Positions 55,442 through 64,000 of a DNA stretch of 64,000 nt are shown one piece after another. Source of the DNA: Rhabdophis nuchalis. Its lineage: Eukaryota; Chordata; Lepidosauria; Squamata; Natricidae. The stretch's first letter is position 1. Each line of letters opens with the position of its first letter. A program made the translations under genes and the position numbers. Under the pieces are notes generated by a model. That model searched no databases. It was not told the DNA's origin and worked only from the letters and a program-made list of their open reading frames with translations. Location of the stretch: NCBI GenBank assembly GCA_039707465.1, contig CM077648.1:17977619-18041618 (forward strand), written 5' to 3'.

Positions 55442-55664
55442 CAGGGGTGTGTTGCTGCCCATGTTGCTGCTGGTTTGCTGTGTACGCACATGCGCAGAAA
55501 ATGGAAAAAAAATAGTAAAAAACAAGCCAGCAATGGCAGCAATGACCAGGGAACTAGTTCAGGGGCATGGCCAGCCTGCCATCTGTACCAGTTCAGTGAC
55601 CCAGTCCCAATTTCCACTACTGGTTCGCCCAAACCGGTACGAACCTGTAGCAACCCCACCTCTG
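55442..55664. mobile_element. hAT MITE (CAGTGGTGGG family)
   Basis: Starts CAGGGGTGTGTTGCTGCCC and ends AGCAACCCCACCTCTG. The flanks GTCATTCC (55434-55441) and GTCATTTG (55665-55672) match at 6 of 8 positions. The core 'GGTTCGCCCAAACCGGTACG' is retained. Confidence 0.82.
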
Positions 55665-55725
55665 GTCATTTGTATGTTCTCTTAAGAATCTGATTTCAGC
55701 AATAATAAAATAAGTAAGAATAGAG

Positions 55726-55816
55726 TAGAGTAGAGTAGAGTAGAGTAGAGTAGAGTAGAGTAGAGTAGAGTAGAGTAGAGTAGAATAGAATAGAATAGAA
55801 TAGAATAGAATAGAAT
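55726..55816. repeat. (TAGAG)n-(TAGAA)n microsatellite at a LINE tail
   Basis: About 11 TAGAG units followed by about 7 TAGAA units. It abuts the 3' end of the minus-strand LINE that follows, whose own tail unit is TTCTA, i.e. TAGAA on this strand. The TAGAG block is a derived, homogenised variant. Confidence 0.95.
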
Positions 55817-56640
55817 TCTTTATTGGCCAAGTGTGATTGGACACACAAGGAATTTGCCTTTGGTGCTCTCAGTGTACATAAAGAAAAATAAAATAGAATA
55901 CTTTCATCAAGAATGTATGTGATAGTCATAGGATACTAATGAGCAATTATATCATACTAGCAAACAATAAAAACAATATAAGTTGTAAAGGTACAAGCAA
56001 CATGGTTATAGTCATAAGTGGGAAGAGATAGGTACTAGGAAGGAAGATAATAGTAATACAGTCCTAGTAGATTATTTGACAGTGTTGTGGGGATTAGTTG
56101 TTAAGCAGAATGAAGGCATTTGGGGGGAAAACTATCCTTGTGTCTAGTTGTTCTGGTGTGCAGTGCCCTATAGCAGAGTTCTCCAACCTTGGCAACTTTA
56201 AGACTTGTGGACTTCAACTCCCAGAATTCCTCAGCCAGCTTTGCAAGCAAAGCTGGCTGAGGAATTCTGGGAGTTGAAGTTCACAAGTCTTAAAGTAGCC
56301 AAGGTTGGAGACCCCTGCCCTATAGCATCGTTTTGAGGGTAGACGTTGAAAGAATTTATGTCCCGGATGTGATGGGTCTGTAGATATTTTCAGAACCCTC
56401 TTTTTGACTTGTGCGGTGTACAGGTCTTCAATGGAAGGCAGGTTGGTAGCAATTGTTTTTTTCTGCAGTTCTGATTAACCCCCATTGTCTTTGTCTGTTT
56501 TGTTTGGTTGCAGAGCCAAACCACACAGTTATAGAGGTGCAGACGATGGACTCAATAATTCCTCTGTAGAATAGAATCAGCAGTTCTTTGGGCAGTTGGA
56601 ACTCCCTGAGTTGGCGCAGAAAGAACATGAGCTGTGTTTC
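55817..56640 (-). mobile_element. CR1-L3/Rex1-like LINE 3' half
   Basis: Minus-strand coding remnant MFFLRQLREFQLPKELLILF, YRGIIESIVCTSITVWFG and LIRTAEK (56628-56430), then the C-terminal extension and 3' UTR down to the TTGGCCAATAAAGAATTCTA-type tip at 55817. It is the opposite-strand counterpart of 61668-62646. It is interrupted at 56174-56317 by a foldback MITE. The AATAG-type tail matches the 'Snake1' CR1-L3 LINEs reported from snakes; family naming is inference. Confidence 0.82.
56174..56317. mobile_element. Foldback hAT MITE inside the L3/Rex1-like LINE, perfect TSD
   Basis: Arms CAGAGTTCTCCAACCTTGGC and GCCAAGGTTGGAGACCCCTG, core centred on AGCAAAGCTGG near 56248. The exact 8-bp duplication CCCTATAG lies at 56166-56173 and 56318-56325. 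Deleting the element and one TSD rejoins the LINE sequence. Confidence 0.97.
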
Positions 56641-56692
56641 ACAGCCATTTTGTGGTCATTCCTGGAGATATTAGATCTGTCTCTACTAATGC

Positions 56693-56792
56693 TTCTCAAT
56701 CTTAGCAGATTAAAAATGAGTGGATGTCAACTCCCAGAATTCTGGCAGTTGACATCCACCCATATTCATGCTGCCAAGTTTGAGAAATGCAG
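56693..56792. mobile_element. Foldback hAT MITE, old short copy
   Basis: 'GTGGATGTCAACTCCCAG' pairs with 'CTGGCAGTTGACATCCAC' around a centre at AGAATTCT (56734-56743). The outer parts 'CTTCTCAATCTTAGCAG' and 'CTGCCAAGTTTGAGAAATG' also pair. TSD not identifiable. Confidence 0.72.
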
Positions 56793-56811
56793 ATCTATAC
56801 TATCAAGATTC

Positions 56812-57050
56812 AAGATTTATTGCATTTATATACCGCCCTATCTCCCTTTCGGGACTCAGGGTGGTGTACAGCCAACAGTAAAAATGAGTAATATAAAAGT
56901 TAAGATCAAATGTTAAGATATAATTAAATAAATTGGCCTGCCAAATTAAAAACCCCTACTAAAATCAATTTAAAAACTACGACAGGCCTGCAGCATGAAA
57001 TAAATGGGTCTTCAGGGTCTGACGGACGAAGCGTAGGTTCGTGATCGTGA
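56812..57050 (-). mobile_element. L2-like 3' tail, minus strand
   Basis: 'TTATATACCGCCCTATCTCC' at the tip and 'ACGACAGGCCTGCAGCATGA' upstream, collinear with 4870-5072 but extending about 45 bp further 5' ('GGTCTTCAGGGTCTGACGG'). Confidence 0.85.
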
Positions 57051-57052
57051 TC

Positions 57053-57195
57053 CTAATTTAATGCCATTTTAAAGTATTTTATATATTGATGTTTTTTACT
57101 GTTTTATTGATGCCTGTTCAGCGCCCTGAATCCCGCAAGGGAGAAGGGCAGTATACAAATTTAATAAACATTAAACATTTTAATAAACATCTATC
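57053..57195 (+). mobile_element. L2-like 3' tail, plus strand
   Basis: 'GTTTTATTGATGCCTGTTCA', 'GCGCCCTGAATCCC' and a (TTTAATAAACAT)-type tail. With the previous entry it forms a pair of L2 tails pointing away from each other. Confidence 0.8.
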
Positions 57196-57354
57196 TCCTT
57201 ATTTGACCACTAGCCGTTCCCGGCCACGCGTTGTTGTGGCCTAGTCTGATTAAATGGCCAACCAATCTGTGTGTAGATCTACACCTGCACACACAAAAAC
57301 GTACACACAACCACGTATAACCTACAACCTACCTACTGTATTTCTCCCTCTCTC

Positions 57355-57465
57355 CCTCTCCCTTCCTCCCTCTCTCCCTCCCTACTGTATTTCTCCCTCT
57401 CCCTCTCTGTCCCTCTACCTACCTACCTACCTACCTACCTACCTACCTACCTACCTACCTACTGT
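57355..57465. repeat. Pyrimidine tract and (CTAC)n microsatellite in the Helitron
   Basis: CTCCCTCTCCCTT-type text, then about 11 CTAC units at 57417-57462. The related Helitron at 22975 carries a shorter TAGG tract at the equivalent place. Confidence 0.93.
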
Positions 57466-57737
57466 ATTTCTCCCTCAGAGCATTTTATGTCATAAAGGAT
57501 GACATAATACCTGTGGCCCACTGTTAACTCTGTATACATCTACCTACCTTTTTTTTTACAATTTTTTATATTTCCGTTGCATGTACCTGGCACAGGTGTG
57601 ACATCCACACAATCTATTTATATATATATAATTGGTGGTGTATTTCAAAGGAACGTTGTGTGAAAATTTGGAAGCAATCGGTGCAGTACTTTCGGAGATT
57701 AGCAGTTTTGAACAAACTCTTGTTACATTTTTATTTT

Positions 57738-58187
57738 ATTTATTTATTTATTTTTTATTTATTTTATTTACATTTATATCCCGCCCTTCTCCACAGAGAA
57801 CCCAGGGTGGCGAACAGGAAATTTAAAAAACATACAAAATACAAAATAAATTCACAATTTAAAATATAAATTAAACCATCTTATTCTATGCTAAAAACCC
57901 AATTTTAAAATACCTGATTTAAAACTATCTAAAAGTCCCCATGGGAGGTTAGGCTAGGCCGGCTTGTTGGAATAAGTATGTCTTTAGACATTGGCGGAAG
58001 AGGCGGAGGTCGGTGATGGTGCGTAATTCGGGGGGCAGGTCGTTCCAAAGGGCTGGGCCGCCACAGAGAAGGCTCTTCCCCTGGGTGTCACCAGTCGGCA
58101 TTGTCTGGCCGACGGCACCCTAAGGAGGCCCTCTCTGTGGGAGCGTATCGGTCTAAGGGATGTATGAGGCAAGAGGCGGTCTCGCAA
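57738..58187 (-). mobile_element. L2-like 3' end inside the Helitron
   Basis: Minus strand: RDRLLPHTSLRPIRSHREGL, GLLRVPSARQCRLVTPRGRA and a frameshifted WND-type segment, then the 3' UTR and TTTA-rich tail. It is nearly identical to the corresponding part of the element at 32.3 kb, so it is young. It split the Helitron about 11 bp from its 5' terminus. Confidence 0.9.
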
Positions 58188-58198
58188 ATTTATATAGA

Positions 58199-58870
58199 TT
58201 GCACTATTTTTTTTGTAGATCTGTCTGTGGAAGAAGAGGCTTCAGCTTCTGTATGTTGTCATACAACCATTTGGTTAAAACAAAATCACTAGACAACTGG
58301 TTTTTACATAATATTGCTGGTTAGCGCAACATTTATACCATATTTAAGAGATCAGATGATTCTTACAAATCTGTCTAGACTTCAAAATATTCAGGAAAGA
58401 TCCTTTTTAAAAAAACCAAAAATACTGTCTGGGGAACAGATTATTTTCATCTCTTTTACCCTACTTTGATATTATAACTGCTTTTACACAAGAGAGTCGA
58501 AATGCGTGTTCCTGTTCATTTTCCTAGACTTTAAACAGCTTTTGATCAAGTCTGGTTTCCTATTAGATTAAAAACTTGGATTGAATGTTGATTACGTGGT
58601 GGCCTTGAAAATGCTCTGGGAATTATCATTTGATGTAAAATGTGGATTCTATGTGATTGGCAGAAATAGCTGCCAGGGATAATGCAACCGTGCTCATTAA
58701 GGAACTGTACCAGTTGCCTGATTATTTCCAGGTCAAATTGAAAATGCTGACAGAGCATTTTGAAGGAATCCCTAACCTGCTGTGCTTTTAGATGTGATAG
58801 GAAAATCTATATCATTCACTTCCCAATATGTGATACAATTTGAAGCTTTCATGAGGAAGAATCAAACTGT
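58199..58870. other. Unassigned
   Basis: No repeat recognised; small frames show no resemblance I can name. Confidence 0.45.
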
Positions 58871-59150
58871 TGTGGCCTGACCCCTCCAGTAGCCGAATCA
58901 GAGAATGAGGAGAAGGCATGGGAGTCAAGTTCAGCATTGGGGCAACCTGGAAGCTCCAAGGGAGAAGAGGGAATGGAGCTGGCAGAGAGAGAGGGGAGGG
59001 CGGAGCCTGGGTCATCCATCAGCCCTCAGATGGAGAGTCAACAGCCCCCAGATCTGGAGGTAGTTGATGATGAAGAAGAGGAGGAACAGCTGGGTCCAGT
59101 GCCTGAGGTGCAGCTGCGCAGAGGCAGAGAAGAGGAGAGAGCAACCCCCC
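58871..59150 (+). repeat. Possible retroelement-derived acidic segment
   Basis: A plus frame (58937-59239) contains a Glu/Asp-rich run (VVDDEEEEEQLGPVPEVQL) next to Arg-Gly text. Composition is GC-richer than the surroundings, which suggests an LTR-element leader or gag-like piece. Nothing confirms this, and no flanking repeats were found. Confidence 0.25.
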
Positions 59151-59164
59151 CCCTGCCGCCATAT

Positions 59165-59232
59165 TTGCTCTATAAGATGCATCCATTTTTGGGGGGAGGG
59201 GGGAAGTGCATCTTAAGGTCCGAAAAATACGG
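59165..59232. mobile_element. TA-flanked MITE 'A', internally deleted
   Basis: 'TCTATAAGATGCATCC' and the end AAGGTCCGAAAAATACGG followed by TA are the two terminal zones of MITE A brought together around a GGGGGGAGGGGGG run. The far left terminus is lost. Confidence 0.7.
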
Positions 59233-59458
59233 TAAGTGAAGATTTTAGAGCCGTTACTTTATTACCAGGATTTTGTACAAAGCTATGTAAAGAAAACATT
59301 TTCTTGCCTTGGTACTCTCCCCTCTCCCACACCATTCCTTTTCTGTTACAGATATTTATTGTCCTTAGGAGGAAGAATAGGCTGTCAAGATTGTCAAAAA
59401 ATAAGTAAGAGAAGAAATACATTGTGAAAACATTATATTGAAAGGCCTGCAATCCTAC

Positions 59459-59748
59459 CAAAGGTGGTATTCAGCAGGTTCTGACCCGTTCTGGAGAAGC
59501 GGTAGTGGAAATTTTGAGTAGTTCGGAGAACCGGTAAATGCCACCTCTGACTGGCCCCGCCCCCATCTATTCTCTGCCTCCCGAGTCCCAGCTGATCGGG
59601 AGGAAATAGGGATTTTGCAGTAACCTTCCCCTGGAGTCGGGAGGGAATGAAGATTTTATAGTATCCTTCTCCTGCCACTCCCACCAAGCCACACGCACCA
59701 AGCCATGCCCACAGAACCAACAGTAAAAAATTTTTAATCCCACCACTG
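59459..59748. mobile_element. hAT MITE (CAGTGGTGGG family)
   Basis: Starts CAAAGGTGGTATTCAGCAGG and ends TTAATCCCACCACTG; nearly collinear with 1467-1789. A 12-bp direct repeat ATTGAAAGGCCT lies at 59437-59448 and 59749-59760. The left copy is 10 bp away from the element, so it is not a clean hAT TSD. Confidence 0.82.
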
Positions 59749-59760
59749 ATTGAAAGGCCT

Positions 59761-60560
59761 ACATGATTCCTCTTGAAATGTAGAAGTATGTTTACCTCAC
59801 TTTTAGGGATATTTAACACATCCCTAAAAGACCAGGACCACATGAGACATTCCAATTAAACTGATTCGTTACTACTCATGCCTTTGCACTGGAATCTATT
59901 TAACGAATAGTTAGCACTATTTTGGTACTGGATAAGCATCAATGGAGCTCCAAAGGGATTGTACTTAGTCCCTTTGTGGCTACCTAGAGTCTATAGGCTG
60001 ATTCCTCTTTTGACCCTTTCCCAGATTCAGCCACTCCTCCTACACTATGATTCATTCAGGCTGATTAACTAATCTGAGCAGTGTCCAATTGAACAAAGAT
60101 TTTCTTTAATACATGATATTTAATTATCCTCCCCATTAATTTATTCAGGAATTTTTTAAACTGAAAGTTAAAATTTAAAGGTCCATTGTGACGTTCTATA
60201 ATTATATATATTCTCAATCTTTTGTTTTGACTTCATATAATTACCATTTCCATGTATTCATTAAAATTTGCTTATATAAATCAGAATGCCTCTTTGCACT
60301 TATCTAACATTTAATAGCTATTTAACTTTGTAAAAGTAGATCTTATATTCTAACGGTCTATGCCTAATATGCAAATTAGGGAACCGATTCTGATATATCT
60401 TTAAGGTTTTGTTTATCTTTAATTAGCTACTCCAAGTAATAAAGTTGGAAGGAATCCACTACTTTTTACTGAAGTTGTACTTTATGAACAACTATTTAAT
60501 AAATATACTTCCTATAGAAAGATGTCATAATTAGTTTTAAAATAACAGGTACTCCCCACC
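59761..60560. other. Unassigned AT-rich stretch
   Basis: No recognisable family or coding signal. Confidence 0.45.
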
Positions 60561-61111
60561 CCATTTTTAGCATGCTTTTTTTGCCCTCCCCAGGCTCCAG
60601 AGGCTTTATAGGAGCCTGGAGATGGTGAAAACAGCCCCCTGCCCTCCCAGAGGCCTTCCAGAGGCTTCAGGGACCTTCAGGAGGCTTCCCTGAAGCCTCC
60701 GGAAGCCCAAAAAAGACCTTACGAGCAAACCAGAGTGTCTTCCAGTTTGCTCAGAGGGTCATTTTGAGCATTCCGGAGGCTTCAGGACTCTTCAGGAGGC
60801 CTCCCTGAAGTCTCCGGAACACTTAAAATAACCCTCCAAGCAAACCGGAAGTGACTTACGGTTTGCTCGGAGGGTCATTTTGAGTGCTCTGGAGGCTTCA
60901 GGAAAGCACATGAAGCCTCCGGATGGCGTCGGGGTGGGGGGGGCAGGAGAGGCTTTTTTTTGCCATCCCCAGGCTCATATAAAGCCTCTGGAGCCTGGGG
61001 TGGGTGAAAAATGGCTTTAAAAAAGGGTGAACTCAGCTGGGCAGCATGCACAGGGCAGCGCCTCGCGTGCCCTTTCAAATGGTTCTGCGTGCCATAGGTT
61101 CGCCATCCTGG
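60561..61111. mobile_element. hAT-like element (GGTGAACC family), right end only, with internal duplication
   Basis: The right end 'CGTGCCATAGGTTCGCCATC' (to 61111) is the family terminus seen at 13225 and 45684. Two head-to-tail units of about 122 bp (60648-60770 and 60771-60892), each with 'GGAGGCTTCAGG' / 'CCTGAAGCCTCC' inverted pairs and 'AGGGTCATTTTGAG', precede it. No left terminus recognised. Confidence 0.65.
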
Positions 61112-61667
61112 TTCTATGATATCAAAACTGAAAGCAAAAGTATTGTCAGTCCATCAAAGCTGATGGCAATTAATTTGTGCATAAATACTAAACTTGCTGT
61201 GTTCTTGGGAACATCATAATGACTAAGATCATCTCTTAAGTAAGCTGTGAGCCATAACTGAAATGTCACAGTGAGGCTATATAACATTTACGCTAGAAGC
61301 ATTCAGATTATATTTTGGTTTAGTATAGTACATGAACCTAAAGTAGTGTTTACACTGAATTGAGATATTCTCCAGGGTGTCGGATGGCATCTCTCTCAAC
61401 TTTCCATCACTGAATGACAGACAGCCTTTTGTTAAGTTACTTGCCAGACAGTAGGTCTTAAATTTTTATCCCAGGGGGAATTGTTTGTATGGTGTCTAAG
61501 GGTATTATTGGTACAAAACACTTCCACTCAAATATAGAGAGAAATATCCTGTACAGAGATCATATGGATGTTCTCTTAGATGTTGAGCTCATTCTTAGAA
61601 AATTGTAATTCTGCAAAGTTTTCTGGTTGCTACCTTGGGCAGCCTAACTCTGATGGAATATAATTTA
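61112..61667. other. Unassigned
   Basis: No recognisable family or coding signal. Confidence 0.45.
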
Positions 61668-62621
61668 TCAATTCGACAACAATGAATCTGCATACAGATG
61701 GGAGGTTGAACAACTAGCCTTGTGGCGCAACCAGAAGAATCTTGAACTCAATACACTAAAAAATGTAGAAATGGCGGTACATTTTAGGAGAAACCCTCCT
61801 ATAATACCACCTCTTACAATACGATACAGCACACTATCAACAGTAGAGACCTTCAAGTTTCTAGGTTCTATCATATCTCAAGACTTAAAATGGACATCTA
61901 ACATCAATAATGTCATCCAAAAAGCACAATAAAGAATGTTTTTTCTGCACCAACTTAGAAAGCTCAAACTGCCCAAAGAGCTGCTGATTCTGTTCTACAG
62001 AGGAATTATTGAGTCTGTCTTCTGCACCTCTATAACTGTCTGGTTTGGCTCTACAACCCAACAAGACAAACACAGGCTTCAACCGATAATTAGAACTGCA
62101 GAAAAAACAATTGCTACCAATCTGGCTTCCATTGAGGACCTGTACATTGCATGAGTCAAAAAGAGGGCTGTGAAAATATTTACAGACCCCTCGCATCCTG
62201 GATATAAATTGTTTCAACTTTTACCCTCAAAGCGACACTATAAGGCACTGCAAACCAGAACAGCTAGACACAAGGGCAGTTTTTCTCCAAATGCCTTCAT
62301 TCTGCTTAACAACTAATCCCCACAACACTGTCAAAATATTTGCTAAGACTGTATTACTATTCTTCTTCTCATCCTTCTTAGTACCTAGCTCTTCCCACTT
62401 ATGACTATCACCATTTTGCTTGTACCTTTACAACTTACATTGTTTTTATTGTTTGCTAGTATGATTTGATTGCTTATTAGTATCCTATCACTATTGCTAA
62501 ATGTTGTATCTTATGATTCTTGATGAATATATTTTATTTTTTTCTTTACATACACTGAGAGCATATGCACCAAAGACAAATTCCTTGTGTGTCCAATCAT
62601 ACTTGGCCAAAAAATTCTATT
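61668..62621 (+). pseudogene. CR1-L3/Rex1-like LINE: RT C-terminus and 3' UTR
   Basis: A single plus frame from 61720 reads WRNQKNLELNTLKNVEMAVH, then TVETFKFLGSIISQDLKW and IQKAQ to a TAA at 61930. It continues MFFLHQLRKLKLPKELLILF, YRGIIESVFCTSITVWFG and RTAEKTIATNLASIEDLYIA to a TGA at 62152-62154, then VKKRAVKIFTDPSHPGYKLF before a frameshift near 62280. The block 'FKFLG...L.W....N....AQ.R...L..L......LL..FY.. .IES' is typical of the region after RT in this group. The 3' UTR runs to TTGGCCAAAAAATTCTATTC. Confidence 0.85.
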
Positions 62622-62647
62622 CTATTCTATTCTATTCTATTCCATTC
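62618..62647. repeat. (TTCTA)n tail of the LINE
   Basis: Five to six TTCTA units, the terminal simple repeat of the element above, complementary to the AATAG-type tract at 55780-55816. Confidence 0.93.
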
Positions 62648-63485
62648 TAAAGACAAAAAAACCCACTCACACTTTGGAAATGTTATTGGGAATTAAATGG
62701 GGACAAGTACCTGGATGAACTGGAAAAACGCCTGGTTTCCTAGTTATAAATCCCTTGGCAATTCCTTTCAATTCAGGGCTATTTTTATGGTCCGGTTGGA
62801 CATTTTTGGCAGCATTGTTAATGAAGCAGACATTATCCCTGATTAATGTAGTGTGAACTACTCCTGAATTACTATAAATAATAGAATGATTAATTGCTAT
62901 CTCTTGAATTTTGTCATTCTTTAAATATTTTATAGCCAGGCCTGGACTGCTTGTGTACGATAGCCCTTTCTCAAATTATCTTCATCAGATGATAAGAAAC
63001 TTTTCCTTTCAAAAGGTTAATTTTCCTTGAGAAAAATCATAGGCAGAGTTTCACTTGAAACCATTTTCAACCTGATTTGGAGCACATTAACAACTGAACC
63101 CTTTGGAAATTAGGACAAGTTATCTATAAATTGTTCTAACGCACATTGAAAGGCAAAAATGACAGTAAGTTAGAAACGTTATCTGAATAATAATAATTTC
63201 TCCAGCATCTTTCTTTTCTTTTTACTTTTCTCATACAGAGATTAATATCTAAAGCTGCATAAAGAAAGGGAGGCCCCACATTGCTTCTGGTCACAACATT
63301 TTGATTCATTCATTTGAGAATATTTTAGTACAGAGTTGTAGCAAGGAGACGAGATCAGAGATGCCATTACCCGAAGGTTAAGTTTCATCCTGAAATCAAA
63401 AGAGTGCAAAGAACTCTAACGTACATGGACTTGTGGATAGTGTTCTTAAACCATTACTGTTGCTTTTCCAGTTAGCAATAGCACT
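62648..63485. other. Unassigned
   Basis: No repeat family, exon or RNA gene recognised. Confidence 0.45.
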
Positions 63486-63487
63486 TA

Positions 63488-63965
63488 CTGTATTTTTCGG
63501 AATATAAGATCTGGGTGTATCTTATACACTAAATACAGCATTTTTTGCCTCCTGATACCCCGCCCCCCTTCACCAAAATGGCCATGCATAGCTTTCAGAG
63601 AGCTCCTGAGGGCTGGGGACGGCAGAAATGAGCAAATAACAGGCCATTTCTTGCTCAATTTTGCCCCACCAGCCCTCAGGAGCACTCTATAAGCCTCCTA
63701 AAGGCTATCCGTGCCATTTTTTTTTTTTTGCTAAAAATGGCAATTTTTGCTTGTTTTTGCCCCCCCCCCCTCCCCCCCGGAGCATTCTACAAGTCTCCTA
63801 AGGGCTATTCATGCCTTTTTTTGGAAAAATAAATGGGCCTGTTTTTGCGAAAAATAGTGGTGGGGGAGGTTTGCAGAGTGCAAAAATCTTTTATTTATTT
63901 ATTTGCATCTTCAAAACCTTGGTACGCCTTATACTCGGGTGCATCTTATACTCCAAAAAATACAG
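63488..63965. mobile_element. TA-flanked MITE 'A', copy 5
   Basis: Ends CTGTATTTTTCGGAATATAA and TTATACTCCAAAAAATACAG, TA at 63486-63487 and 63966-63967. At 478 bp it is longer than copies 1-4. It has a second GGAGCA.TCTACAAG.CTCC block (63778-63802) and a C-run at 63760-63778, suggesting internal duplication of one arm. Confidence 0.87.
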
Positions 63966-64000
63966 TAGATTTATATGCCACTTCACTGTGCGTTACAGCC

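Larger units (their letters stand above)
57210..58198 (-). mobile_element. Non-autonomous Helitron interrupted by an L2 tail
   Basis: Minus strand: the 3' end CTAG at 57210-57213 is preceded by the hairpin GGCCAC...GTGGCC (plus positions about 57222-57240). The 5' end TCTATATAAAT lies at 58198-58188, beyond an inserted L2 tail. The T and A flanks fit insertion at an AT dinucleotide. The interior shares 'GATTAAATGGCCAACCAATC' and 'AGATCTACACCTGCACACAC' with 22975-23482. Confidence 0.85.

Noticed and set aside
58937..59239. Acidic 100-codon frame as a real protein
   Set aside because: No conserved domain or splice context, and it runs into a MITE terminus; left as a low-confidence repeat-derived segment.
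59437..59760. 12-bp direct repeat as the TSD of the MITE at 59459
   Set aside because: The left copy is 10 bp away from the terminus and is longer than the 8 bp hAT produces, so it is not a clean target duplication.

Overview
The window reads as intergenic or intronic DNA from a squamate reptile, most likely a snake. Support is a Sauria-type SINE, BovB (RTE), CR1, L2-like and CR1-L3/Rex1-like LINEs, a Neptune-type Penelope element, Helitrons, several hAT and Tc1/mariner-like MITE families, solo LTRs and pentanucleotide (AATAG-type) microsatellites next to LINE 3' tails. The species call is inference. I found no host protein-coding exon, tRNA, rRNA or CRISPR array. Every long open frame lies in a transposable element, on the antisense strand of one, or in a tandem repeat.

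Layout. 0-5 kb: decayed CR1/L3 pieces and hAT MITEs. 5-25 kb: four solo LTRs in the same orientation (5.1, 13.8, 16.4, 22.4 kb), a 14-bp minisatellite (9.2 kb), a Sauria SINE (11.9 kb), a BovB 3' end (15 kb), a young CR1 3' end (21.1 kb) and an intact non-autonomous Helitron (23 kb). 25-31 kb: a Penelope GIY-YIG remnant split by a hAT MITE that carries a seven-copy 42-bp array, plus TA-flanked MITEs. 32.3-35.1 kb: a near full-length L2-like LINE on the minus strand (partial endonuclease plus full RT) broken only by two nonsense codons. 38.0-40.7 kb: a three-level nest in which a CR1 with an uninterrupted 700-codon RT frame sits inside an L2 3' tail, itself inside a TA-flanked MITE. 43.5-45.7 kb: a long (TAA)n tract, an antisense L2 copy, and a hAT element holding a second L2 copy. 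45.7-64 kb: old CR1/L3, a Sauria SINE split by a MITE, a minimal perfect palindrome (49.0 kb), two L3/Rex1-like LINEs (55.7 and 61.7 kb) and a Helitron interrupted by an L2 tail (57.2 kb).

The most informative signal is target-site duplications (TSDs). Exact or one-mismatch 8-bp duplications flank more than a dozen elements with CAG...CTG ends (hAT). TA flanks two other inverted-terminal-repeat families (Tc1/mariner-like). Exact 4-bp duplications flank three of four TG...CA LTRs. These duplications fix element boundaries and, through nesting, a relative insertion order. Repeat-poor stretches (about 7.4-9.2, 18.8-20.2, 26.9-28.0, 40.7-42.2, 47.2-48.3, 51.9-53.2, 62.7-63.5 kb) hold nothing I can name. 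No new functional system is evident. The novelty lies in unusual rearrangements: a flank copied inverted into an element, a MITE bounded by 69-bp direct repeats, and a 63-bp perfect palindrome that still carries a TSD.
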